Assembly: GCF_003477705.1 (NCBI RefSeq)
Contig: NZ_QUDV01000010.1
Location: 49,245 to 113,244 of the forward strand
Origin: Dorea sp. AF36-15AT
GTDB lineage: Bacteria > Bacillota > Clostridia > Lachnospirales > Lachnospiraceae
DNA length: 64,000 bases
Direction of reading: 5' to 3'
The position numbers and the translations under genes are program-made. The notes under the pieces were generated by a model that was given only the letters and a program-made list of their open reading frames with translations, made no database searches and was not told where the DNA came from. Shown here in pieces: positions 9,035 through 17,676 of the stretch (the stretch's first letter is position 1; each line of letters starts with the position of its first letter).

Positions 9035-10102
9035 ATGAAACGTATTATCTTAACCGGCGGCGGCACTGCCGGGCACGTCACGCCGAACATTGCTCTGCTG
9101 CCGCGTCTCAAAGAACTGAACTATGATATTCACTATATCGGTTCATATAACGGAATTGAAAAGGAGCTGATCGAACAGCTCGGTATCCCATATCACGGGA
9201 TCTCTTCCGGTAAGCTGAGACGTTATTTCAGTCTTCGTAACTTCACAGATCCTTTCCGTGTACTCAAGGGTTTCCGTGAAGCACATCGATTAATTAAATT
9301 ACTAAAACCGGATGTAATCTTTTCCAAAGGCGGCTTCGTATCTGTTCCGGTCGTATTCGCCGGAAAGAAATGCAAGGTTCCAACGATTATTCATGAGTCT
9401 GATATGACTCCGGGACTTGCGAATAAGCTGTCTATTCCGTCAGCTACAAAAGTGTGCTGTAACTTCCCGGAAACAGTAGAATTACTTCCGGCAAGCAAAG
9501 CGGTACTGACTGGTTCTCCGATTCGACAGGAATTGCTGTCAGGAGACCGCCAGCATGCACTCGACTTTACAGGGCTGACAGACGGTAAGCCTGTAATTCT
9601 TATCATCGGTGGAAGCCTCGGCGCTGTAGCAGTAAATGAAGCTGTCCGTCGTATTCTTCCGGTATTATTAAAAGATTTTCAGGTTATTCATCTGTGTGGC
9701 AAAGGTAAGCTCGACCCTTCACTGAACGCATTGGATGGTTACGTACAGTATGAATACATCAAAGATGAACTGAAGGATCTCTTTGCATTATCAGATATTG
9801 TTATCTCACGTGCCGGAGCTAATGCAATCTGCGAACTGCTTGCACTGCGTAAGCCGAATCTTCTGATTCCACTTTCTGCCAATGCCAGCCGGGGAGACCA
9901 GATCCTGAATGCACGTTCATTTGAACGTCAGGGATTCAGCGCCGTAATGGAAGAGGAAGAGATCACCAATGAGAAGCTTCTGGATACAATTCATGAGCTT
10001 TTCCAAAACCGTGATCGCTATATCTCAGCTATGAAGAGCTCTAACCAGCAGGATTCCATCGATATGATCATTGATCTGATCGAGTCTGTTGCACGTGCAT
10101 AA
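9035..10102 (+). CDS. murG: UDP-GlcNAc--MurNAc-pentapeptide-lipid N-acetylglucosaminyltransferase
   Basis: The 355-residue product starts at the ATG preceded by GGAGG (longer readings upstream run through the divergent promoter). It has the glycine-rich GGGTAGHVTPN loop at residues 8-18, the second-domain GGSLGA loop, and SRAGANAICELLALRKPNLLIP, the donor-binding GT28 signature. MurG adds GlcNAc to lipid I on the inner face of the membrane to give lipid II. It is away from any division/cell-wall cluster and is the only plus-strand gene in this stretch. Confidence 0.93.
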   Translation: MKRIILTGGGTAGHVTPNIALLPRLKELNYDIHYIGSYNGIEKELIEQLGIPYHGISSGKLRRYFSLRNFTDPFRVLKGFREAHRLIKLLKPDVIFSKGGFVSVPVVFAGKKCKVPTIIHESDMTPGLANKLSIPSATKVCCNFPETVELLPASKAVLTGSPIRQELLSGDRQHALDFTGLTDGKPVILIIGGSLGAVAVNEAVRRILPVLLKDFQVIHLCGKGKLDPSLNALDGYVQYEYIKDELKDLFALSDIVISRAGANAICELLALRKPNLLIPLSANASRGDQILNARSFERQGFSAVMEEEEITNEKLLDTIHELFQNRDRYISAMKSSNQQDSIDMIIDLIESVARA

Positions 10103-10138
10103 TTTTTTAAACTGTAAAGATATTTTTATTGTATAAGT

Positions 10139-10173
10139 ACAGAAAAAGGTGTCAGTCTGACACCTTTTTCTGT
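10139..10173. terminator. bidirectional terminator between murG and the ECF sigma gene
   Basis: The stem AGAAAAAGGTGTCA / TGACACCTTTTTCT is perfect with a GTC loop, so A and T runs serve both converging genes. Its edge touches the sigma gene stop codon. Confidence 0.88.
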
Positions 10174-10724
10174 TAAGTATTAATGTGGTCAAACTCGTCT
10201 TTATATTTTTTTCTGATCCAATCCTTGATTCTTGTCAACGTACTCATCACTGCATTCAAAGACATTCCCATACGGTCAGCTATCTCCTGTCTAGGCATCT
10301 CATTACAATATGCATATACTGCCAGATTATACCATTTCCGCTTTTTGGTCTTTAGTGCCGCCAATATCCTGCATGCACATTCGATTTCATCTTTCTCACG
10401 TAAAGTTCCAAAAAATTGTTCTTCCGGATCTTCTTCGTACCCAAGATAGTCTTCCATCGTTTCTTTCGCCCATAGCAGTCTTTCATAGCTTATATGTTTT
10501 ACGTGATTCACCGCAACGTTCCTGGCTGTCGTCGCCAGCCAGCTCCGTACGTTTGTCACACGACCGGTTTCTGAAAAAATGTAATATCTGCCAAAGACCA
10601 CCTGTGAAATGTCTTCTGCCTCTTCTCTATTGCAGGTATAATGATACGCTATACGGAATACCATTTTATGATATTCCTCATATACAGCATCGAATCCATT
10701 CTTTTTTTCGGACTCTATTCCCAC
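10173..10724 (-). CDS. ECF-type RNA polymerase sigma factor
   Basis: The 183-residue protein has region 2 (YEEYHKMVFRIAYHYTCNRE, then AEDISQVVF, the -10 binding part) and region 4 with the helix-turn-helix MPRQEIADRMGMSLNAVMS. It starts at a GTG with AAGGGA upstream. ECF factors are held inactive by membrane anti-sigma proteins; the candidate is the protein at 8087-8959. Region 4 is followed by a short basic tail. Confidence 0.88.
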   Translation of the reverse strand: MGIESEKKNGFDAVYEEYHKMVFRIAYHYTCNREEAEDISQVVFGRYYIFSETGRVTNVRSWLATTARNVAVNHVKHISYERLLWAKETMEDYLGYEEDPEEQFFGTLREKDEIECACRILAALKTKKRKWYNLAVYAYCNEMPRQEIADRMGMSLNAVMSTLTRIKDWIRKKYKDEFDHINT

Positions 10725-10786
10725 TATTAATTCCCTTATTTCTCATTGCTTCATAACATTGTCTACGAATATATTCCTATATTCCG

Positions 10787-11203
10787 CTATTCTGTCTCTT
10801 TTACCTTCTTCAGGACTTCATCTCTGACTTCATCCGTGAGTTCACCTGCATTCCACATTGGAAAAGCATTATCGCCTTCGTATCTTGGAATCAGATGCAT
10901 ATGGTAATGGAACACTGTCTGACCCGCAGGTTCCTCATTATTCTGAAGTACATTGAATCCATCACAGTTCAGTGCTTTCTTCATTCTTGTAACCATCTTC
11001 TTCGCAAGAATGATAGACTTTCCTGCCGTCTCCTCCGGAATCTCATACAAATTCGCATAATGCTCCTTCGGCAAGATCAAAGCATGTCCCTTTGTTGCCG
11101 GACCAAGATCCAGAATTACACGGAACTCTTCATCCTCATACAAGGTAGCAGATGGAATCTCTCCATTTGCAATCTTACAAAAAATACAATTACAGTCTTT
11201 CAT
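10787..11203 (-). CDS. HIT family nucleotide hydrolase/transferase
   Basis: The 138-residue protein carries the histidine triad HYHMHLIPR (H99, H101, H103) and an N-terminal CNCIFCKI segment whose cysteines bind zinc in Hint-type proteins. The family hydrolyses purine nucleoside phosphoramidates and dinucleoside polyphosphates. A single-gene unit by spacing. Confidence 0.93.
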   Translation of the reverse strand: MKDCNCIFCKIANGEIPSATLYEDEEFRVILDLGPATKGHALILPKEHYANLYEIPEETAGKSIILAKKMVTRMKKALNCDGFNVLQNNEEPAGQTVFHYHMHLIPRYEGDNAFPMWNAGELTDEVRDEVLKKVKETE

Positions 11204-11281
11204 AACAATTACCTTCTTTCCTTATATTTACGATTCGTCGCTGTCTCCTCTATATTGTAATTCTATGATATCAGTATAACA

Positions 11282-12088
11282 TCATAATTCGTCTTCATCA
11301 ATATAGATTCCGTCCCAGTCCCCCCATCTCGGCCGCTTATGGCGATTTAAAAATTTCTTTACAGGATTCCAGAGATTGTCCGTCTCTTTCATAATTTTAC
11401 TGCCCATCTCCTGCCTTGTGATCCAGTCATGTTCCTCTGTGTCATATGTGTGTGTACTTTCCTGATACACATCGTCCTCTTTTGTATCCCATATCTCCGT
11501 TTGTGCTTTAGTAATTGCTTTGTCAACTTTTATATTTCTATTCTTTTCTTCTAATTCGCTTAGACTTTCTATGATTCCTGTAAGACTGTAATTTTCTCTC
11601 ATTGTTTCTTTATGAAGCAAAAACGCAGTCTGGACACTGGCTATATCCTGATAATCAGTCCATTGTACAAAATATTCCATTAACTTATGAAAGCTTTCCC
11701 GAATCGTACCATCATACTGTGGCATATAACAAAAATGAAATTCACCGTTCTTTTCAAAAATCATTTCCGGTTCCAGCAGGATTCTATTTGAGTTCAGTAA
11801 ATAACGTTCCACATCCCAAATTGTTTCCTGCATTTTTGATAGAAACTTTTTCATCTCTTCTTTAGTAATCTTGTCCTGCCGATATTTATTTTTCATTGAT
11901 ACCAGCCCCGTAATTTCATATTCGTATACGGTCATTTCTCCCTCACCGCGTATAGCAACAGGCAGCACTCCTTTTATCTGATTCATCTGCAGCATCCGTA
12001 TCTGATAATCTGCTTCCGTAATGCCCGGAACACAAATGCGCAACAATGTTTTATTCAACTCGCTTTTTACTTCTGTATGTATTTCCAT
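11282..12088 (-). CDS. DUF6382-like protein of the Tad pilus locus, no FHA domain
   Basis: The 268-residue soluble protein begins with VKSELNKTLLRICVPG and follows the DUF6382 pattern (YEYEITGL, then a helical region, CYMPQYDG). In related loci this domain is often joined to a transmembrane helix and a C-terminal FHA domain; here the C terminus is short, charged and ends in an acidic stretch. It is the last gene of the pilus operon. A regulatory or assembly role is inferred from position only. Confidence 0.6.
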   Translation of the reverse strand: MEIHTEVKSELNKTLLRICVPGITEADYQIRMLQMNQIKGVLPVAIRGEGEMTVYEYEITGLVSMKNKYRQDKITKEEMKKFLSKMQETIWDVERYLLNSNRILLEPEMIFEKNGEFHFCYMPQYDGTIRESFHKLMEYFVQWTDYQDIASVQTAFLLHKETMRENYSLTGIIESLSELEEKNRNIKVDKAITKAQTEIWDTKEDDVYQESTHTYDTEEHDWITRQEMGSKIMKETDNLWNPVKKFLNRHKRPRWGDWDGIYIDEDEL

Positions 12089-12101
12089 TTGTTCCTTCTT
12101 T

Positions 12102-12557
12102 CTAGTATCTTTTCAATCCTAATTTTCGATAACTTCTTATCTTTTCTTCTGGTTTTGTAATGCTTGAAGACTCCGCGACCGAAAGCTTCATACGACCTTT
12201 TGTTGCATCTGCTGTAATCGTAATCTGGTCTTTGTTAACTTTTGCATTTACACTTGGATTGCCAAATACAATACATTTTCCCCTGATCCGTTCTTCAAAA
12301 ATTGTTGACACTACGGTTTCTGTTACTTCATCCTTTTCTCTGACCTTTGTTCCGGCAATTGCTGCCGTTTCGTGTGCGGCAGCCGCTGTAAGTGCCTTAT
12401 CATGATAATAAAATATTCCCATAATGCTCAGAAAAAATATCATTAATATAAAAGGCACAATATATGCCATTTCTACTGTAAACATTCCATTCAATTCCAT
12501 TGTTCTAATTTTTGCAAGTTTTCCTTCATTTTTGTATATTTTATAATTTCTTTTCAT
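12102..12557 (-). CDS. TadE-like minor pseudopilin
   Basis: The 151-residue protein has a basic start, then GMFTVEMAYIVPFILMIFFL, a type IV-pilin-like N-terminal helix with Glu at the fifth-position site used by TadE proteins. The remainder is a small outside domain. GAGGT precedes the ATG. It lies 15 bases after the prepilin peptidase gene in the operon. TadE proteins prime or cap Tad/Flp pili (family knowledge). Confidence 0.7.
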   Translation of the reverse strand: MKRNYKIYKNEGKLAKIRTMELNGMFTVEMAYIVPFILMIFFLSIMGIFYYHDKALTAAAAHETAAIAGTKVREKDEVTETVVSTIFEERIRGKCIVFGNPSVNAKVNKDQITITADATKGRMKLSVAESSSITKPEEKIRSYRKLGLKRY

Positions 12558-12572
12558 CCATACCTCGTTTTC

Positions 12573-13070
12573 TTATGCATTTGCAGCCATCATTATCTCC
12601 GTCAGCCATACGGCTATATATCCAACTGTAATAAGCGGAACCAGAGGTATTGACGTTCGCTTTTTGAATCGACTTCGCGCCAGTATAATCCCTGCTACCA
12701 CTGCTGTTAACATCCAGGTCATCACTAACAGTTCAAGCATATTCCAGATTCCCAGATACCCTCCCAGAATACACATCAACCAGCTGTCTCCATATCCCAG
12801 ACCCTCTCGTGTTGCTTTACTGATTACGATAAAAAGCGATCCGATCACCAGACCTGCCAGATATGATTTCCATGCTCCGGAGCCCACGGTAACCACAGCT
12901 ATACCACTCTCAATTCCGGTTATTAAAGCACAGCCTATAAGTGCAATCACAGATACTTTATGCTCCTGTACATCTTTATAAGCCATGAATACTAATGCCA
13001 GACATACCATCATTCTGCCAATAACCTGGAACCAACCGTATTCCATCAGATATATATTTATTTGCTGCAT
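12573..13070 (-). CDS. prepilin peptidase, TadV/CpaA type (A24)
   Basis: The 165-residue polytopic membrane protein starts at the ATG at 13070, which has GGAG ten bases upstream; the ATG three codons earlier is too close to that site. The two catalytic aspartates are in YKDVQEHKV and in the GxGD motif GYGDSWLM. It would cut the leader from the Flp pilin and TadE-like proteins of the same operon at the membrane. It overlaps the end of the upstream TadE-like gene by 13 bases. Confidence 0.85.
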   Translation of the reverse strand: MQQINIYLMEYGWFQVIGRMMVCLALVFMAYKDVQEHKVSVIALIGCALITGIESGIAVVTVGSGAWKSYLAGLVIGSLFIVISKATREGLGYGDSWLMCILGGYLGIWNMLELLVMTWMLTAVVAGIILARSRFKKRTSIPLVPLITVGYIAVWLTEIMMAANA

Positions 13071-13906
13071 TTTGTACATGCTCCTTTCCCTACTGCCTCT
13101 GATACAGGAATCGCATATACCGTTCGTTTAAGTCCACTACAACTTAATGAATTATGATAACGATTGCCATAGTCTGTCAGATATACCTGCGAAGCCGCAC
13201 TTCCATGCACACATCTATCGCAGGGATGATATTTTTCCTGATCATTGTTACGCAGGTCATCCACCGTTCCTGCATTGACTGTTCGAATAGATAGTTCCAG
13301 ATAATTGCAATGATAATCCCGATGGTATACCATGCCTGTCTCCGTAATGTACACGGTCTCATTATCCTCTTTATCCCAGAATGCCGACTGATAACCATTC
13401 CATCCTTTCATCCGCATAGTTTCTTTCATATGAACCGACTTTGCTGCAAATACAGGTATCGGAAGCTTCACCTGATAAGTCACTTCCATTTCCAGAATGC
13501 CTGTCAACATCGACATACGTGAATTCTGACAGCTGATTCCACTGCTTCCATTTACGACAATGCTTCGTTCCAATCGTTCACTGCCAATTGCCCTGACAAT
13601 ATCTGCCTCCAATGCGGACGGTGAGACCATCTGTGTCAGATAGCAATCTTCTGCCGCGCGTTTTGCCGCATATTGCATTCCATTACGCACACTGGTGCGT
13701 ATGGACATTACTTCCATCATGTAAAAAAGAGCTAAAACCGCCAGAAAAAACAATGGAATTGCAAATGCCGCCTCTATTGTAATAGATCCTTTTGTTGCTA
13801 AAAGGCAGAAGGATGTCCTCTGGTTTTCAGTTTGTTCATTTGTTTTTGTATTGTGATACGAGGGATTCACAGAGTAATTCATCATATGCCTTGAGGGAGG
13901 CATCAT
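13058..13906 (-). CDS. TadE-like protein with Cys/His C-terminal motifs
   Basis: From the ATG at 13906 (AGGAG nine bases upstream) the product is about 282 residues. After 30 polar residues comes GSITIEAAFAIPLFFLAVLALF, the TadE membrane helix with its Glu. Unusually the C-terminal third has two similar units, VYITETGMVYHRDYHC..L and VYLTDYGNRYHNSLSC..L, each followed by a CxxC (CDRC, CTKC), as in a double zinc ribbon or disulfide module. Its start region lies inside the 27-bp inverted repeats at 13797-13980, so the current orientation is the expressed one. Function beyond pilus assembly is unknown. Confidence 0.7.
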   Translation of the reverse strand: MMPPSRHMMNYSVNPSYHNTKTNEQTENQRTSFCLLATKGSITIEAAFAIPLFFLAVLALFYMMEVMSIRTSVRNGMQYAAKRAAEDCYLTQMVSPSALEADIVRAIGSERLERSIVVNGSSGISCQNSRMSMLTGILEMEVTYQVKLPIPVFAAKSVHMKETMRMKGWNGYQSAFWDKEDNETVYITETGMVYHRDYHCNYLELSIRTVNAGTVDDLRNNDQEKYHPCDRCVHGSAASQVYLTDYGNRYHNSLSCSGLKRTVYAIPVSEAVGKGACTKCSK

Positions 13907-13980
13907 AGAGAGCATCTCCTTTCTATATATGCAAAAAAGATTGTTACTATATCCCAAAGGACATCCTTCTGCCTTTCAGC
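13797..13980. repeat. inverted repeat pair around a 130-bp segment, candidate invertible element
   Basis: The left arm is 13797-13823 and the right arm 13954-13980. Each contains the 19-bp perfect core AAAGGCAGAAGGATGTCCT (13801-13819, and its reverse complement at 13958-13976). Over 27 bp, 25 positions match. The enclosed 130 bp hold the ribosome-binding site and start codon of the TadE-like gene. The right arm ends exactly at the stop codon of the upstream DUF5702 gene, and the left arm encodes residues of the TadE-like protein just before its membrane helix. Confidence 0.85.
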
Positions 13981-15386
13981 TATTGATAAGTATAATAAGT
14001 GTTAAATGTATAAGTGATTCCTCTTCGAAGCCGCACCGTCGAGGCCACTTCCATCCTGTAAACGCAATGATCTGCACGAAACCACGTAAGTCCCTTTTCG
14101 TTACGCATGCATAGTTCTATCAGATCTTCAGTCCGAAGAATCAGGTTTGTTTTATTTTCCAGAAGAAGCAATCCTCGTAGATAGCCCTTATAATCCAGAC
14201 CTTCTTCTGCATCTACTCCTTCTCCATGGTCATCCTCAGTTCCAAGTGTCATAAGCCCGGCAAGCGACAATTGCCATGTCTCCGTACTTTTTACTAACGG
14301 TACTTTCCCACCTTTCATAAGACTTCGAAGATCCATAACACTTTCCCCCAGTGCCCACGCTAACAGCAATGCCTGTGCTACCGCTTCACTTGCCACCGGA
14401 AGTGCAATCAGACTACATAGTGTCAGAGCAAGACTCTGCGCCTCCGCCTGTTTTGCTGCATCCTGCTGAAGGAACGCATAATTAGGCGCAAACCGAAGCA
14501 TCAATAAACGTTTTAATACTGCATTCAGATTCTCCCGGTCGCTCTTCTCCCCGGCAAGCAGATACTCCATTTCATACTTCAGTGTGCCATCTGCCCCATC
14601 TTCCTCCACTGCTGTATCAAAATGCCCTAAAAGATATTCATTCAACAGCATCTTCGATAAAGACTCCTGTTTTGCCTTGTCACTGAAATCTCCATATCCA
14701 CGCTGAAGGGTCCTTCCTGATACCAAAGTATCGGACGTCACACTGGCATCAGATACTTCTTTCCCCTCTGGCATTACAAGTTCAGTCAACGGAGTAGATG
14801 CAACTCTCTGCATATTGGAAAGCGGATTATTCTCTGTCGGAAGCTCCTGTTCATTCTCCGACAGAATCCCCGCCAATTCTTCATTTACACGATCCTCTAT
14901 CTTAACCGACTCTTCCGCTTCATCTGCCCGCTCTTTCCAGACATCCTCATCCTCACCGAAAGGATTCAATGAACTAAGACCATACTTACTTTTCATATAT
15001 TTCGCTATCTGATCCTCTAATGCTGCGCCATTATAATCCGTCAACAATTGCACCCGTTTCATTGTCTGTTCCATGCCGGATGCTCCATAATAAGACAACC
15101 GGTCAAAAATTCTTTCCTCACTATAATCACTGCTCTCATAAGAAGCATCCAGCACAAACAGATCAAACTCTTCCAGCATATCCCGCTGATATTCCGCAAA
15201 TACTGATTCCATGGCACAGTTCATATCTGCTCTCCGATAACTTTTGGCAGATTGCAGGGACGCACTTTCCATCATGCTTCCGGTAAATCCAACCAGTAGC
15301 ACAAAGATTAATGCCAGAAATGCTGTTACCTCACCACGTTTCTTTTCTGATTTATATGCCGGAACTTTCACTGGTAATTTTCTCAA
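13980..15386 (-). CDS. DUF5702 Tad-locus membrane-anchored protein
   Basis: The 468-residue protein has a basic N terminus (residues 1-18), one transmembrane helix (VTAFLALIFVLLVGFTG) and a large outside domain, mostly helical, with SLQSAKSYRRADMNCAMESV near the membrane. This matches DUF5702, which accompanies Flp1-type pilin genes in Lachnospiraceae and resembles TadG-like proteins. Its start overlaps the pilin gene end by 35 bases. It probably belongs to the pilus or its outer scaffold; direct evidence is lacking. Confidence 0.7.
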   Translation of the reverse strand: MRKLPVKVPAYKSEKKRGEVTAFLALIFVLLVGFTGSMMESASLQSAKSYRRADMNCAMESVFAEYQRDMLEEFDLFVLDASYESSDYSEERIFDRLSYYGASGMEQTMKRVQLLTDYNGAALEDQIAKYMKSKYGLSSLNPFGEDEDVWKERADEAEESVKIEDRVNEELAGILSENEQELPTENNPLSNMQRVASTPLTELVMPEGKEVSDASVTSDTLVSGRTLQRGYGDFSDKAKQESLSKMLLNEYLLGHFDTAVEEDGADGTLKYEMEYLLAGEKSDRENLNAVLKRLLMLRFAPNYAFLQQDAAKQAEAQSLALTLCSLIALPVASEAVAQALLLAWALGESVMDLRSLMKGGKVPLVKSTETWQLSLAGLMTLGTEDDHGEGVDAEEGLDYKGYLRGLLLLENKTNLILRTEDLIELCMRNEKGLTWFRADHCVYRMEVASTVRLRRGITYTFNTYYTYQ

Positions 15387-15567
15387 ATATCGTATTTACA
15401 AGACTGGTAAGCTGCGACTTAAAAATGATTACCAGACCAATCAGCACAACAAGGATCAGAATAACTTCCACCACACCGATCCCCTTCTCATCGCACAGGA
15501 TGTCCGTGATCCTCTTTTTTAATTGAAACCCCTTCCATCTCATTCGGTACAACTGTTTCTTTATCAT
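15352..15567 (-). CDS. Flp1-family type IVb pilin
   Basis: This 71-residue protein has a basic leader ending at DEKG, then IGVVEVILILVVLIGLVIIF, a pilin helix with Glu five residues after the predicted cut at Gly. The short polar tail is typical of Flp pilins, which consist of little more than this helix. It is the likely main pilus subunit, cut by the TadV-like peptidase at 12573-13070 and polymerised by the CpaF/TadB/TadC machine. Confidence 0.85.
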   Translation of the reverse strand: MIKKQLYRMRWKGFQLKKRITDILCDEKGIGVVEVILILVVLIGLVIIFKSQLTSLVNTIFEKITSESSGI

Positions 15568-15631
15568 ACGTATTCTCCTTTCTTCACATCCAAGCTTCCT
15601 TGCCTCTAATCGTCTTTACATCTGGGTGTCC

Positions 15632-16906
15632 TTACATTTGAATAGATAAAAATGCCGGAACTATAACAATAAGAAGTACCATCGCAAGCATCATAAACAT
15701 TGGTAGCAAAAGCTTAGTTCCTGCCTCTTCGCCCCTTTTCTTCGCAGCAGCTTTACGTTCTTCAAATGCCTGATCGGCTTCTGTCCGAAGCAGTTCTGAT
15801 AAACCTTTGCTTCCTTTTCGCAGATTCTGTGTAAGCAACGCAGCCAACTTCCGATATGCTTTTAACCCACATCTTTTCCCAAACTGTTCGTACGACTCCA
15901 ACTCTGTTACTCCACTCTGCATCTCGTTGCATGTCTTCGCCATTTCTTCATAAGCAAAACGGATTCCCCGATAATTTTTCTGCTTCTCATAATCGGTTAC
16001 AATCTTCTGCCAGGCACTTTTTACTGTGATTCCTGCTCCCAAAAGTAGCGTAAGTTTATCCGTTATCTCCGGATAATCTAACATCATCTGCTGCTTTGTC
16101 TCCTGATCTTCTTTTTGACGATTCTGCCGGTCTAATGCCAGCAACAGTATACATATCATCGGTCCTAACGCTAACACATACCATCCCCGGAGATTCTGAG
16201 GATTACGAAGCACTATCGTATTACCATCTATCTGTGTCGGAATCTTGAATTCTGACTTCTGCCTGGAAGACTCCTCCTGTTTTCTCAGTTCTTCTGTCAC
16301 AAGCAAGACTGTTTTCTCATCATTATCATCTAGTGGCGGATATATTTTTACTGCCATTTCAGTTATTGCACGCTTCGTCTCATCCTGCTTATATATCAGA
16401 CAGGCTTTCAGGTTCACCAGAACTCCTTCCGGTTCTTTCATCAGATTTTCTTCATTCAGAACACCATATACACTGATCACATCATAGCGATCAATCTCCC
16501 ACTCTACGCGAACAGGAATGTCTGGAATTTCCTTGATCAGATTCAGGTCATACCGCACATTGTCCAGATTTTTATTCTGTCCAAGGATTCGATCACCAAG
16601 GTTTTCTGTCTCCTGATCGAAGACTTTCTGAAGTTCTTCATCTGAATAATTCCTTTCCTGAACCGTAATCCTCACTTTGTCTTTCTGACGTATACCGTTT
16701 ACTATCAATTGAAGTTCCATTGTTATACTTCCATGTCCACTGCTTTCTCTGGGGATACTCGTCACCGATTTCGTTGCCTCTCTCTGATCTGTCACAAGCA
16801 GTATCACTGCCAATACGCAGCTTCCAATGACGATTCCCAGCATCAGACTTCGATATTTACAATCTTTTCCCCAAGCAAATATGCGCCGAAATATATTGCC
16901 AGACAT
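15632..16906 (-). CDS. tadC: TadC-like type II/IV secretion F-domain membrane protein with large outside insert
   Basis: The 424-residue protein has an N-terminal helix (about residues 20-40), then roughly 200 residues predicted outside the cell rich in charged residues, another helix (WYVLALGPMICILLLAL), and a T2SS-F domain (LDYPEITDKLTLLLGAGITVKSAW) ending in a terminal helix. Canonical TadC is shorter and lacks the extracytoplasmic insert. With TadB it forms the inner platform on which the ATPase acts. It overlaps the tadB-like gene by 64 bases. Confidence 0.75.
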   Translation of the reverse strand: MSGNIFRRIFAWGKDCKYRSLMLGIVIGSCVLAVILLVTDQREATKSVTSIPRESSGHGSITMELQLIVNGIRQKDKVRITVQERNYSDEELQKVFDQETENLGDRILGQNKNLDNVRYDLNLIKEIPDIPVRVEWEIDRYDVISVYGVLNEENLMKEPEGVLVNLKACLIYKQDETKRAITEMAVKIYPPLDDNDEKTVLLVTEELRKQEESSRQKSEFKIPTQIDGNTIVLRNPQNLRGWYVLALGPMICILLLALDRQNRQKEDQETKQQMMLDYPEITDKLTLLLGAGITVKSAWQKIVTDYEKQKNYRGIRFAYEEMAKTCNEMQSGVTELESYEQFGKRCGLKAYRKLAALLTQNLRKGSKGLSELLRTEADQAFEERKAAAKKRGEEAGTKLLLPMFMMLAMVLLIVIVPAFLSIQM

Positions 16907-17676
16907 GCTGTCATCACTCCTATTCCTGTCGGATTCCCATATAGTATCTTCATAAATTCCGGAAAACTGAATTTCATATAAGCAATCATCACAAAGGGAA
17001 TTACTGCCATGACTTTAAATTCGTATTTTCGTGCCGCAAGCATCGTCTCTATCTCAGCTCTTACCTCCAGCTTGTCCCGGATCTGCCCGGCTGTATTGCG
17101 AATAATACCAATCATATTACCTCCGCTTCTTCTCGCCATAACAAATACATTTACAAAGTTCCTGACGTCCTCCTGCTCTACACGCTCTGCCCATTCTTCC
17201 AAAATCCGTTCTGCCGGAATCTGCAGATAAATCTGGCGAACCATATGCGTAAATTCTCTTTGTATGGCCGTATCCTCCTTATAAAGTATACTTAGATCCT
17301 TTTTTGTTTCTTTCATAGCATTTTCAATCGAATATCCTACCTGAAGTGATGCCGCAAGTGACTGTATTGCCTCCCGAAACTGCTCCTGAAATTCTCTTCG
17401 TTTCTGATTAATCTTATCCACTTCCCAGTGCAAAAAATACCAGACACCAACAGGTGTTAAAATGATAAATGCGATTTTTGATTCATAGAACAGATACGCC
17501 AAAAGCATTTGAAGTGACACAGTTTTGAATAATGCTGATGCATATTCAGAGCGTCTGATATCCTGCCGAAAATAACTTTTCCGTATTTGCAAGATCCTGA
17601 ACTTTCTTCCACTTGCCGGCAATTCTTCCATGTTCTCTGCCTGTTTCTTCAAACTGGTACAAAATCCTTGTATCAA
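16843..17676 (-). CDS. tadB: TadB-like type II/IV secretion F-domain protein
   Basis: The product (277 residues from a TTG with GGGGAAG upstream, or 262 from the ATG at 17631) contains one pair of membrane helices, the F-domain block FREAIQSLAASLQVGYSIENAM, and a C-terminal pair of helices. It overlaps the end of cpaF by about 86-131 bases in another frame, so the start is uncertain. TadB is the platform protein next to the ATPase. Confidence 0.75.
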   Translation of the reverse strand: MIQGFCTSLKKQAENMEELPASGRKFRILQIRKSYFRQDIRRSEYASALFKTVSLQMLLAYLFYESKIAFIILTPVGVWYFLHWEVDKINQKRREFQEQFREAIQSLAASLQVGYSIENAMKETKKDLSILYKEDTAIQREFTHMVRQIYLQIPAERILEEWAERVEQEDVRNFVNVFVMARRSGGNMIGIIRNTAGQIRDKLEVRAEIETMLAARKYEFKVMAVIPFVMIAYMKFSFPEFMKILYGNPTGIGVMTACLAIYFGAYLLGEKIVNIEV

